Source: Channallabes apus (Eukaryota > Chordata > Actinopteri > Siluriformes > Clariidae). From it: a stretch of DNA of 64,000 nucleotides. The notes beneath the pieces were generated by a model, which worked only from the letters and a program-made list of their open reading frames with translations, was not told where the DNA came from and made no database searches. Positions 30,401-39,000 of this stretch are shown here, one piece after another; the first letter of the stretch is position 1; each line of letters begins with the position of its first letter. The translations under genes were made by a program, and so were the position numbers. The stretch is from contig CM060106.1 of NCBI GenBank assembly GCA_030522415.1, forward strand, positions 26,199,967 through 26,263,966, written 5' to 3'.

Positions 30401-33400
30401 GTAAGCGTGGGTAGGAGAGACTGATGGGGAGGATGAGTTCATAGAGAACTGGCATGCTGCTTTATAACAGTTTAAAAAAAAAAGATCAGAGTGACTTACA
30501 TTTTTGTCTCATTATACATCCGAGCAGCTGAGGGCCTTACTCAAGGGCCCGTCAGTGGCAGCTTGGTGGTCCTGGGGTTTGAACCTCAGATCTAAATCTG
30601 GGACAGTTCATATATTGAAATCTTTATTTATATAAAAACATCCTAGCTTTTAAATTACTTCTTTAAAATGTTCACATAAATTAAAAGACATTGTTAAAAA
30701 TACATTTAATTGTTATTTCATTATTTATGTATTACATCTGATCCATAAAAAAACTAACACATGGCAATCTATTATAAAGAACATCATGTGTCTTTCTTAA
30801 TCTGATCATCATCTGTCTGTCTGAGTGTTCAGGAGAGTTTCATGAAATACTTCTGTGATGTGACTATGCGGGTCTGTAACTGATTAACCAGACTGTTTTA
30901 ACCATGTCTCAGTTGGGGTCAAGAATTGGTAACACTTTCCCAGTGGAAGAAATAAGTGTGTGTGAGCAGATGTGTGACTCTTCCCTACACACTGGCCACG
31001 TTGTTTATCTTTAAATGCTTTAACTGAAATAAATAAAGGCAGGCATATTTGCAGCTGTTTTTGCATTCTTCATTTTTTCTTCTGGGTTATTATGATGATT
31101 GTCCGAAAAAGGAAGGATCCAATGCTCCTTTAAATTTGTCCAAATGAGAGCTATGAAAGACAGCTGCACTCCTTTTATGGATGTGGTTTGGTGATGCTGG
31201 CCAGAAATGTTCCTGAAAATATTAGTGTTATCATAAAATCCATATTTTTATTGTGTGAGTGAGTGAGTGAGTGCGTATGTATGATGGAAGGAGAGTGAGT
31301 GTGAGTGAGGGAGCGTGGGTGTGAGTGGGTGTATAGGTGTGTGTGAGTGAGAGTGTTTGTGTGAGTGAGAGTGTTTGTGTGAGTGAGAGTGTTTGTGTGA
31401 GTGAGAGAGTGTTTGTGTGAGTGAGAGAGTGTTTGTGTGAGTGAGTGAGAGGGTGATTGGTTGAGTGAGTGGATTGAAGGAGTGGGTTTGAGTGGGTGAA
31501 TGTTTGAGTGGATGTGTGTGTGTGTGGGTGGATGGATAAGTGAGTGGGTGAGTTGTGGATATATGTTTAAGTGAGTAGGTGAGTGAGTAGTAAGTGGGAG
31601 GGTGAGTAGGTGAGTGTTGAGTGAGTGGGTGGGTCGATTCCATGTTGATTCCCAGCCAGGTTCGATTCTCGTTCCTGAGTGGGTGAGCGAGTGGGTTTAA
31701 GTGAGTAGCGGTGGGTGTGAGTTGGTGTTTGAGTGAGTCGGTGTGCGAGTGGGTGAGTGAATGGGTGGGTGTTTGAGTGAGTGGGTGAGTGAATGGGTGA
31801 GTCGATGAGTGCACGGGTGATTGAGTGAGTGGATTTTGAATGAGTGGGTAATTGAGTGGCTTGGTGGGTGGATGTTTTGAGCGAGTGAGTAAGTACCTGA
31901 CATGAGATGTACACTGTTAGCTGGGTGTTTTTATACAATTTACATCTTCCACATCACTGTGTGAAAATAAATGAGTGTGAATGTGCAGAGACAGGACACT
32001 GCACAGTCTACCAGTAACACAGCATTTCATTGGTAGACTCAGGCTCAGTCTGAAACTGTGGTTTTGTTTATTCTTCTGCCCTCATTCTACAGAGATAGAT
32101 GTGGCGTTCCCAGAAGACCCTCAGCCAACGTACCACCACGTCTTTGAGCTCCGTCACACCAGAGTTATCTGGAGGAACTGTCTCATCCTGGCCTTTACCC
32201 TGTGAGTGACACTTGTACTGTTCTTGGAAACTGAGAACACTGAGAATAGTGTATATTACCTCAGACTAAACCTGGAACAATATAAAATGTTTTCTATTTC
32301 CTGTAATAATCGTATGCCCTCAACTCACAGATGTTATTCAACACGTGTTCAAAGAGGACAGTATTATATGCCAATAATTCATTATCAGTAATCATGACAA
32401 TTTTCACAGTTGGGAATCATGGGAACCTCCGGGGTCGATACTCGGCCCAGTTTTCCTGTGTGCATGGAGTTTGCATGTTCTCCCCGTGCTTGGTGGGTTT
32501 CCTCTGGGTACTCCAGTTTCCTCCCACAGTCCAAAGACCTGCAGATTAGGCTAATTGGTGTTCCCAAGTTTCCTGTAAGTGTGCGCGCGCGTGTTCCCTG
32601 CAATGGATTGGCACCCTGTTCAGGGTGTACCCTGTCTCATGCCCCAAGTCACCTGGGATGGCTTCAGGCCCCCCACGAGCCTGAACAAGATAAAGCGGTT
32701 TAGACGGCGAGTGTGTGAGGTAAAAGAGGTTACAGAACAGATCAAGGTCAGGTTCTTGTTTTATTCACCTGCTCAAAGTCTTTGCCTTTTCTTAACGCTT
32801 GAATATATCAGTTGTCTTATTACAGTAGCAACAAAAAAGACAGAATAAATGTCTTAAAATTGATCACATGTAATCAGTTTACCAGAAATTTCCAATGGCT
32901 TTCTAATGCTCTCCTTTACACACCACTCGTATACAACACCACTATTATATACCTTATGTAGCGACCATTGTTTGTGAGTATGAGGCCATCGCTAATGACA
33001 TCATATCCTGTAATGACCAGGGGCCTGTTTCAGAAAGGAGGTTCAAACAACTCGGAGTTTAAACTTGAACTCTGAGTTTTTAATCTCTGGGTCAATCAAC
33101 TCAGAGTTTTCGGTTTCAGAACAGCTTCAAGTTCAATCAACTCTGAGTGGACTAACTCAGAGGTAAGCGTGTACACCGCGACTCTAAAAAGCCATCATCA
33201 ATGGAGTGCAGATATTACGAGTCACCATGGCAACAGCAGGAAAAAAAAGAGATCTGCATTTTTCCCCCCAGCTAAACTTGATATGCTCATGCAAACTTAC
33301 AGCAAATATGAGCACATATTAAAAAAAAAAGTAACACCACTGCATCGGCGAAACAGAGACAGGTAGCGTGGGAAAACATAGCTGCTCAAGTTAATGCGTA

Positions 33401-36400
33401 AGTTTACATTTATAATTTAAATTAATTTATAAATATAATAATTTTTTATATAATTTTAATAATTTAAAGTATTTAAATATTTCAGTATAATAGATAATAA
33501 GTAATGTGTGACGTTTTAATTTTTAGGAAATAAAGAAGACCAAATAAAGTGTTGTGACTTGTGTTTCTTTCATTTCACTTATTTTATTTTATTTTTTGTG
33601 GTGGTGAGTGTGCAGAAAGCGTTTCAGAGCGAGGCACACTTTCCGTACAGCTCTGCATACAGTGTTCTTACTAATATCCTCCGCATCCCCGATATTGTAC
33701 AGAAAGCTTCCATTAGCAAAGAAACGTAAAGCTGCACATAGTATCTGCTCGGATGTAAGAGCACGGCCACGATGGGGGACATTAGTGATGTAAGGACGGA
33801 TTAGATTATGGATATACAGTGGTGTGAAAAAATATTTGCCCCCTTCCTGATTTCTTATTCTTTTGCATGTTTGTCACACTTAAATGTTTCTGCTCATCAA
33901 AAACCATTAACTATTAGTCAAAGATAACATAATTGAACACAAAATGCAGTTTTTAAATGAAGGTTTACGTTATTAAGGGAGAAAAAAAACTCCAAATCTA
34001 CATGGCCCTGTGTGAAAAAGTGATTGCCCCCCTTGTTAAAAAATAACTTAACTGTGGTTTATCACACCTGAGTTCAATTTCTGTAGTCACCCCCAGGCCT
34101 GATTACTGCCACACCTGTTTCAATCAAGAAATCACTTAAATAGGAGCTACCTGACACAGAGAAGTAGACCAAAAGCACCTCAAAAGCTAGACATCATGCC
34201 AAGATCCAAAGAAATTCAGGAACAAATGAGAACAAAAGTAATTGAGATCTATCAGTCTGGTAAAGGTTATAAAGCCATTTCTAAAGCTTTGGGACTCCAG
34301 CGAACCACAGTGAGAGCCATTATCCACAAATGGCAAAAACATGGAACAGTGGTGAACCTGCCCAGGAGTGGCCGGCCGACCAAAATTACCCCAAGAGCGA
34401 AGAGACAACTCATCCGAGAGGCCACAAAAGACCCCAGGACACCATCTAAAGAACTGCAGGCCTCACTTGCCTCAATTAAGGTCAGTGTTCACGACTCCAC
34501 CATAAGAAAGAGACTGGGCAAAAACGGCCTGCATGGCAGATTTCCAAGGCGCAAACCACTTTTAAGCAAAAAGAACATTAAGGCTCGTCTCAATTTTGCT
34601 AAAAAACATCTCAATGATTGCCAAGACTTTTGGGAAAATACCTTGTGGACCGACGAGACAAAAGTTGAACTTTTTGGAAGGTGCGTGTCCCGTTACATCT
34701 GGCGTAAAAGTAACACAGCATTTCAGAAAAAGAACATCATACCAACAGTAAAATATGGTGGTGGTAGTGTGATGGTCTGGAGTTGTTTTGCTGCTTCAGG
34801 ACCTGGAAGGCTTGCTGTGATAGATGGAACCATGAATTCTACTGTCTACCAATAAATCCTGAAGGAGAATGTCCGGCCATCTGTTCGTCAACTCAAGCTG
34901 AAGCGATCTTGGGTGCTGCAGCAGGACAATGACCCAAAACACACCAGCAAATCCACCTCTGAATGGCTGAAGAAAAACAAAATGAAGACTTTGGAGTGGC
35001 CTAGTCAAAGTCCTGACCTGAATCCTATTGAGATGTTGTGGCATGACCTTAAAAAGGCGGTTCATGCTAGAAAACCCTCAAATAAAGCTGAATTACAACA
35101 ATTCTGCAAAGATGAGTGGGCCAAAATTCCTCCAGAGCGCTGTAAAAGACTCGTTGCAAGTTATCGCAAACGCTTGATTGCAGTTATTGCTGCTAAGGGT
35201 GGCCCAACCAGTTATTAGGTTCAGGGGGCAATTACTTTTTCACACAGGGCCATGTAGGTTTGGATTTTTTTTCTCCCTAAATAATAAAACCCCTCATTTA
35301 AAAACTGCATTTTGTGTTTACTTGTGTTATCTTTGACTAATAGTTAAATGTGTTTGATGATCAGAAACATTTTGTGTGACAAACATGCAAAAGAATAAGA
35401 AATCAGGAGGGGGGGCAAATAGTTTTTCACACCACTGTATGTAATTGATAGCAATGAAAAACGGTAACGCTCAAACAAAAATGTACGGGGAAAAGCCAAA
35501 AAAAATCCTTGCCCGACGTAAATGTAATTCTCTTTGAATTAATGCAGTCTCCTCATCTATAGGATCCTCCAAAAAAGGACAAGTCGTTCTCCTAACTGTT
35601 TTCTCTGTTTGTGTCCGAAATGTGGGCAATGAATGACTAAGTCTACGGCGAGAAATACCGCTGCGTCTTTAAAAAAGGGGAGGAGACCAACAGAAACTCA
35701 GAGTTCAGAGAATAAAACCTGCTCCCGACCAGGTTAGGTTCACAGAGTAAGTTGCCACGGTAACTGACTGAGTAATAGTTACCTCTCTTTCAGAAACAGG
35801 CTTGAATTACCCTGCTTTCTCGGGTTTGACAAACCTGCCTTTTTGAAACGGAAAACTCTGACTTTCTCTTATCTCAGGGTTACCAAACTCTGAGTTTTCA
35901 CTGAACCTCCTTTCTGAAACAGGCCCCAGAAGAGCATAGCGTTAACGATGCTACAATGTCCAGTTTCTTTTTTTTTGTCTTAAAACTAGGTCTGCCGATA
36001 TGAACGCGTTGACGCATGTGATTTAATCTAGAAATTTTAACGCATTCATTTTTTTTTTTTATCGCAAATGAATCAAATGACCAGGTTTGACCCTAATGGC
36101 GTACCATGATCGCAGACAAACACAAAAATAAGTAAATGTATAAAGATAATCATCGATACACTCTGAACTTGCATCATGTGAATATGTCTGACGTGTGTGT
36201 GTGTGTCTGGGATGTTCTCTACCTGCTTTGCAGATTCTTAGGCACAGGGATCCAGTACTGTTTCACACGGAATCTCAACGGCTACTCGCCACACTTCTAC
36301 TTTTGCTATTTCCTGCGTGCTGTGACGGGAGCCATGGCTTGCGCCTTCCTGTGTGTGTCCGTCGATCGTGTGGGCCGGAGAGGAATTCTGCTGAGCACTG

Positions 36401-37546
36401 CAATCGTCACTGGCCTGTCCTCACTGCTGCTGCTGGCCCTCACACAATGTATTATAATCAGCACCATCGTCATCATCATATACACATTACACATATAGTT
36501 ACACATTACACTACAAAGGTCCACGTTCAATCCTGAAACTTGAATGGAGTTTCACCTGTTCCCCGTGTGTGTGTGGATTTCTCCAACCTCCAAACATAAT
36601 ATGCCAGTTGTTGAATACTGTGGATTGGCGTTCCTAAATTGCCCCAGTTGTGAATACACATTGTGCGTTGGTAAATTCCTGGCAAATTCCCCAATGAGTC
36701 CAAACTACACCATATCATATTTGTATAAGACATGCTGTATTATCTGAAATAACGTCATTTTTCAGTTAACAATAATTCACCAAGGTCCTGGACTTTGTGC
36801 AAAAACTAAATATTAAGAAACACACATCTCCGCTGTTGACGTTTTGAGATGATAAATAGTTTGTATGATAAATAGTTTAAAAATAATTTTTGTACATACA
36901 TTTCCTGTTTCCTGTCAGACCTGCATGGAGGACTGGTGGTGGTGCTGTCATTAGTGGGACTCCTCTCGTCTCAGGCTCTGGCCATGCTCAGCGTGTTCTT
37001 CGCCAGTGAAGTCATGCCTACTGTCATCAGGTAAGCGGTTGAAATCAAGCTGCACTTGACAAGTGAAGATTAAATGAACATATTAAAAAGTTCCTGTCTG
37101 TCTTGCATCTAAGGGGTGGCACTCTGGGCCTGGTGATGGCTGCCGGCAGCGTGGGCACAGCAGCCTCATCCCTGATGGAGCTACAGAACAACGGCGGGTA
37201 CTTTCTACACCACGTAGTGTTCGCCTCGTTTGCCGTTCTCTCCGTGCTCTGCATCATGCTACTCCCCGAGAGCAGACACAAGGCCTTGGCCGACTCTCTG
37301 AAAGATGGAGAGAGACTGCGCCGTCCTTCACTCTTCCACTCCAGGAGAGGGAGAGACGACCTCCCACTGCTCCACTGCCACTATCCGTCTTCTCAGTACA
37401 ACCCGGAGAACTACTCACGCCTGCTCAGTGCCACCAGGAAGATGCTCACCCAGGACACAGTGCTGTACAAGACCGGGCTGACACCTCAGCCAACACTACT
37501 GCAGAGTAACGACTCTCCAAATGATGACCGTGACAGCTCATCATAG
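17518..37546 (+). CDS. slc22a31: SLC22-family organic ion transporter-like protein, SLC22A31 type, complete (613 aa, 9 exons)
   Basis: Predicted major-facilitator-superfamily membrane protein; the substrate is unknown (orphan branch with SLC22A17 and SLC22A23). Exons: 17518-17916, 20829-20932, 21402-21556, 25664-25832, 26914-27059, 32093-32201, 36234-36448, 36919-37030, 37114-37546. All have GT/AG borders and phases join in frame. The 104-, 155-, 169- and 215-bp exons match the sizes I recall for SLC22 genes. A first membrane segment at about residues 21-45 precedes an extracellular loop with four N-glycosylation sequons (N66, N74, N81, N96). Family signatures: DWLGRR (167-172) between TM2 and TM3, PESPRWL (282-288) after TM6, and DRVGRR (405-410). 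The long polar C-terminal tail (about residue 510 onward) is probably cytosolic. SLC22A23 is the main alternative; ANKRD11 synteny favours SLC22A31. Confidence 0.85.
18190..18392 (+). mobile_element. tRNA-Gly-derived SINE, diverged (copy 2, SLC22A31 intron 1)
   Basis: The head is degraded (TTAGCTCAGGCAGCTAAAAC). The body matches copy 1: CAGTGCCGGTCCTGAACC, ATGGGAGGGTTGCATCAGGA and ATAAAACCTGTGCCAGGTTG. The tail is AGCTGTGGCAACAGCAGAAA then GACTAACGACAACAAC. It is older than copy 1 by divergence. Confidence 0.7.
18416..18476. repeat. (TA)n microsatellite
   Basis: TG-to-TA compound dinucleotide run directly downstream of SINE copy 2 in intron 1. Confidence 0.9.
18480..20820. other. SLC22A31 intron 1, remaining sequence
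   Basis: Mostly unique A/T-rich intron. Near 19510-19560 the text 'gtaaagctgctttgtgacaatgt' then 'gttgttaaaagtg' is a common fish interspersed-repeat tail. An ORF at 19950-20288 has no recognisable domain and no splice logic. The branch and polypyrimidine region ahead of exon 2 (20790-20828) is clear. Confidence 0.5.
22206..22300. repeat. Short diverged interspersed repeat in intron 3
   Basis: The text 'gctggggttgctgatcggatggtcagccc' type, with GGGCCCTTGGGAAGGCCCTTAA, resembles a fish repeat. A related motif occurs near 30530-30590 (CTTACTCAAGGGCCCGTCAG). Family not resolved. Confidence 0.3.
22565..22735 (-). pseudogene. Tc1-like transposase fragment (C-terminal catalytic region)
   Basis: On the minus strand this reads ...[10 protein letters not shown]... 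then, after a T/A-rich disruption, [14 protein letters not shown]. The latter carries the catalytic Glu of a Tc1 DD34E transposase and closely matches the same region of the two Tc1 copies at 27783 and 33827. Only about 150 bp survives, with no terminal repeats. It is a decayed older insertion in intron 3. Confidence 0.75.
22736..23170 (+). repeat. Two adjacent L2-type 3'-end repeats (copies d, e)
   Basis: The first (about 22710-22950) has CCAATCCATCGCAGGGCATA, GACTGTGGGAGGAAACCGGA and GGGAATCGAACCTAGACCC. The second (about 22952-23168) repeats CAGGGTGCCAATAAATTGCA, CTGAGGGAGGAAACGG and GGGAATCGACCC. The head-to-tail arrangement suggests one insertion into or next to another. Confidence 0.7.
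23171..24570. other. SLC22A31 intron 3, remaining A/T-rich sequence
   Basis: No gene or element ends recognised. It includes T- and C-rich runs near 24000-24030 and a short unique stretch upstream of the next L2-like copy. Confidence 0.5.
24575..24838 (-). repeat. L2-type 3'-end repeat, minus orientation (copy f)
   Basis: Plus-strand text runs in reverse order relative to the other copies: GGCATGGTGGCTTAGTGGTT, GGGTTCGATTCCCG, GTTTCCTCCCACAGTCCAG, CACCCTGTCCAGAGTGTACC and ACAGGATAAATGGG. It is a nearly full-length tail unit in intron 3. Confidence 0.75.
25455..25605 (+). repeat. L2-type repeat fragment (copy g)
   Basis: Contains TACCGCTTTATCCTGTATAC, AGGGTCACGGGAAGCCTATC, 'attgcagggcgcacacattcacacaatacaggcaatttgggaactccaattag'-type text and stops before the GTGGGAGGAAACC block. 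It ends about 60 bp before SLC22A31 exon 4. Confidence 0.6.
26340..26632 (+). repeat. Tandem duplication of about 148 bp in SLC22A31 intron 4
   Basis: Two consecutive diverged units share, in order, 'cttgtgcctacgacc'/'cttcgtgcctatgac', GATATTTATCACAACAGCAC, TCCCTCT(C/T)GTG, TATTGTCTTCT and GATTAACACAA, then CTCTGAAAG. The first unit starts near 26342 and the second near 26490. Upstream text (25940-26230) containing CATCCCGCAAGCGTTG looks like part of the same older repeat. Confidence 0.65.
27339..27543. mobile_element. MITE of about 200 bp with 27-bp terminal inverted repeats
   Basis: The left arm GGCCTGAAAAATGTATACAC (27348 on) continues to ACTTCAA. It is mirrored at 27513-27537 by TTGAAGTGTGTATACATTTT followed by TGGGCCCC. 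The TA-rich left flank (ATATATA) fits a Tc1/mariner-type TA target. The interior is non-coding. It lies about 240 bp upstream of the larger Tc1-like element. Confidence 0.6.
27783..29405 (+). mobile_element. Tc1-like transposon copy A (1.62 kb) in SLC22A31 intron 5
   Basis: Ends are CAGTGGTGTGAAAAACTATT and its complement ...AATAGTTTTTCACACCACTG, flanked by the TA target duplication (27781-27782, 29406-29407). Each terminus has an outer and an inner repeat (TGTGAAAAAGTGATTGCCCC near 27981 and its mirror near 29195), an IR/DR organisation about 200 bp long as in Sleeping Beauty-type elements. It carries one transposase frame (separate entry). Confidence 0.95.
28165..29187 (+). pseudogene. Tc1-like transposase, copy A, one premature stop
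   Basis: The frame of 340 codons begins [20 protein letters not shown], a paired-like helix-turn-helix DNA-binding region with a second part around [16 protein letters not shown]. The DDE domain is intact in sequence: [10 protein letters not shown] (first Asp), [11 protein letters not shown] (second Asp) and [11 protein letters not shown] (Glu). A TAA at codon 305 (29077-29079) replaces the AAA found in copy B and removes about 35 C-terminal residues. All other features are open, so decay is recent. Confidence 0.9.
29410..31245. other. SLC22A31 intron 5, sequence between Tc1 copy A and the GTGA array
   Basis: A/T-rich intron without a recognised gene. Text near 30530-30590 (GGGCCCGTCAGTGGCAGC, 'cctggggtttgaacctcag') resembles a fish interspersed repeat. 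No ORF here is supported. Confidence 0.5.
31252..31890. repeat. Degenerate GTGA/GTGGGT tetranucleotide-type array
   Basis: About 640 bp is built from GTGAGTGA, GTGGGTGA and GTGTTTGTGTGAGTGAGA units, purine-rich on the plus strand. An 18-bp-like unit GTGTTTGTGTGAGTGAGA repeats near 31350-31440. Minus-strand ORFs up to 188 codons (HSLTHS, HPLTQ patterns) are products of this repeat. A short non-repeat patch interrupts it near 31640-31675 (GATTCCCAGCCAGGTTCGAT). Confidence 0.9.
32420..32705 (-). repeat. L2-type 3'-end repeat, minus orientation (copy h)
   Basis: Reverse-oriented hallmarks: GGAGTTTGCATGTTCTCCCC, GTTTCCTCCCACAGTCCAAA, GACCTGCAGATTAGGCTAAT, TGGATTGGCACCCTGTTCAG and AACAAGATAAAGCGGTTTAG. 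It follows exon 6 in intron 6. Confidence 0.75.
33225..33400 (+). pseudogene. Harbinger Myb/SANT-like accessory protein, N-terminal fragment, frameshifted
   Basis: An ATG at 33226 begins MATAG followed by a lysine/arginine run. In an adjacent frame it continues [21 protein letters not shown], then switches frame again near the A run at 33320 to text matching [11 protein letters not shown]. This resembles the N-terminal Myb/trihelix domain of the DNA-binding companion protein in vertebrate Harbinger elements (NAIF1-like). Homopolymer A and C tracts cause at least two frameshifts. It is truncated and not functional. Confidence 0.65.
33827..35437 (+). mobile_element. Tc1-like transposon copy B (1.61 kb), nested in the Harbinger element
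   Basis: Same family and orientation as copy A, with ends CAGTGGTGTGAAAAAATATT and ...AGTTTTTCACACCACTG and TA duplications at 33825-33826 and 35438-35439. It matches copy A almost base for base, including non-coding termini, apart from scattered substitutions and small length changes in homopolymers. It inserted into the Harbinger transposase gene. Confidence 0.95.
34196..35218 (+). pseudogene. Tc1-like transposase, copy B, one premature stop
   Basis: Same 340-codon frame as copy A with about ten residue differences (for example KALGL for [13 protein letters not shown] for WTDEMKVE). The only disabling change seen is TAA at codon 220 (34853-34855), where copy A has AAA. The C-terminal half downstream remains open and contains both [11 protein letters not shown] and [11 protein letters not shown]. 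The lesion is in a different place from copy A, so the two copies were inactivated independently. Confidence 0.9.
36515..36715 (-). repeat. Diverged L2-type repeat fragment (copy i)
   Basis: In minus orientation, weak matches to the family order: 'atggagtttcacctgttccccgtg', 'ggatttctccaacctccaaacataatatgccagttg', TGGATTGGCGTTCCTAAATT. It lies between exons 7 and 8. Identification is tentative. Confidence 0.4.
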
Positions 37547-38660
37547 CACCAGTTTATAATTGCACGCTATCGACTTTTACATGAATTTTTATGAAGTACT
37601 TTTTTTTTTTCCAGCTGCTGTTCTGATCAACTCTGTCCAGTAGGGGGTGCTACTCATTGCCAGGATAAACTTGAGAATTGAGATATGTGATGCTTCATAT
37701 TAATAATATTAAAGTATTGTTACTGTTTTTGCTTTTACTATCCTGAATAGGCTATAGTCAATCTCCAGCTTGATCGAGTCTGATCTTTCTACTCCAGGTT
37801 GTGAGACAGAAGGAGAACGCATGCTTACTTCCTCTAGATTTAAAACGGTCCATATGATCTATTTTCTGAAGTTTGACGTCTATCCACAAACCTACAGGTA
37901 AAGCTGCGGTGCTGTAATCTTCTCTCATAATAACATAATATACATCATTATGTACATAATGATCTCTCACATCATTATAACATAATAAAAAAGTAATGAT
38001 TCATTACTTTTTATAAAATCAAGTCTACGGTAAGAGCTTTTTCCTTATGAGAGAATGTTGGCTGAAAATCTGTGATGACTGGACTGCCTTTATTTTAAAA
38101 TAAGTAATAAATTCCTCCACACTCTCCATGCAGGCATTACTACAGTATGAGCCATTATAATTTATTCCCTATATTTTCATGTGTTTATGTTCCAGTGATA
38201 AGCTAAGGATCACATGACAGCTGCTCCTCATTCGCTTAGCTGGTCTCATGGCTCTCATTAAACGTATCTTGTGACCTCGTCTTCCTGTGACGTTTCACTA
38301 TTTCAATGTAACTGACCACACTGAGCGGTGCTCACACTGTATAGCTCTTTGTTTGTCCTTTTATCTGTATTTCCGCCCTGTTGCTATTGTCTGATGTGCA
38401 CTAAATTAAGTGGGTTAGTGATGTAAAGTCGGCAGATAACACTAGCCACATTAATAAACATATTCTGTGAATGGAGTATACCATTAACATCATCTGCCAT
38501 CACTTTCTCACTTTATTCTCTATTCAAAATGTGACCAGTATGATGCTTTTTTTGTTTTTGTTTTTTGTATGGGACTGATTTGTTGTGTGGCAATGCCTGA
38601 GAAATTGATTTTTTAGATTTGTAATGTACATGTATAGAACTGCAATAAAATACATATTTG
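37547..38660 (+). other. 3' untranslated region of the SLC22A31-like gene
   Basis: Non-coding sequence after the TAG stop. Candidate poly(A) signals AATAAA lie at 38453-38458 and 38644-38649; the second is followed by a T-rich region. CCAGTAGGGGGTGCTACTC at 37638-37656 is a CTCF-like word. A local hairpin-prone tract of ATTATG/CATAAT repeats lies at 37925-37990. Confidence 0.5.
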
Positions 38661-38810
38661 GATGCAGATAAATGTGCAACTATTTCAGCTCCTAAATAAC
38701 TTGATGCTATTTTATCTAACCTGTATATTTTTCTTAACTGGCATTTTTCTAAACTGTAAGCATTTATTGTTTTTGCCTAACTGTCCAAGATTGTTTTATT
38801 ACAGAAGATG

Positions 38811-39000
38811 ATTAGGGCCACCGTTTAAAGACCTTTTTCTTGACCTTTTTCTCAGAATTCAGACTTTGATCTCAGAATTCAGAACTTTTAGAGTCTGAAT
38901 TTTTACTTTTTTCCTTAGAATTCTGACTTCTCTCTAATAAAACCTTCTAAGGCTAAAAAAAAAAAGTCAGAATTCAAATTTTTTTTATAGTGGCCCTAAT
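38811..39000. mobile_element. Small MITE with ATTAGGGCCAC termini
   Basis: The left end ATTAGGGCCACCGTTTAAA and right end ATAGTGGCCCTAAT are inverted. The interior is made of repeated CAGAATTC/GAATTCTGAC-type words on both strands. It is 190 bp, non-coding, immediately downstream of the SLC22A31 poly(A) signal. The superfamily was not determined. Confidence 0.55.

Larger units (their letters stand above)
33608..35590 (-). pseudogene. Harbinger (HARBI1-like) transposase, two N-terminal pieces split by Tc1 copy B
   Basis: On the minus strand the right piece (about 35585-35490) reads [20 protein letters not shown], the conserved N-terminal stretch of fish Harbinger transposases, then ERYRFS after a frameshift near 35470. 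The left piece (33810-33608) is open for about 70 codons: [40 protein letters not shown], then [20 protein letters not shown]. Tc1 copy B sits between ERYRFS and LIRPYI, where a few residues also seem lost. The DDE catalytic half is absent, so this is a non-autonomous remnant. Confidence 0.8.
33021..35926. mobile_element. PIF/Harbinger-type transposon with internal deletion, host of Tc1 copy B
   Basis: Terminal inverted repeats GGGCCTGTTTCAGAAAGGAG (33021 on) and CTCCTTTCTGAAACAGGCCC (ending at 35926) are near perfect. They are flanked by the 3-bp target duplication CAG (33018-33020 and 35927-35929), as expected for Harbinger. Subterminal 'aactcagagtt/aactctgagtt' motifs recur at both ends. 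The interior carries a Myb/SANT-like reading frame on the plus strand and transposase pieces on the minus strand, the two-gene Harbinger layout. About 1.6 kb of the length is the nested Tc1. Confidence 0.85.

Noticed and set aside
31248..31814. 188-codon minus-strand ORF rich in HSLTHS and HPLTQ repeats
   Set aside because: It is the translation of the GTGA tandem array in several frames; composition is dictated by the repeat, with no independent coding signal.
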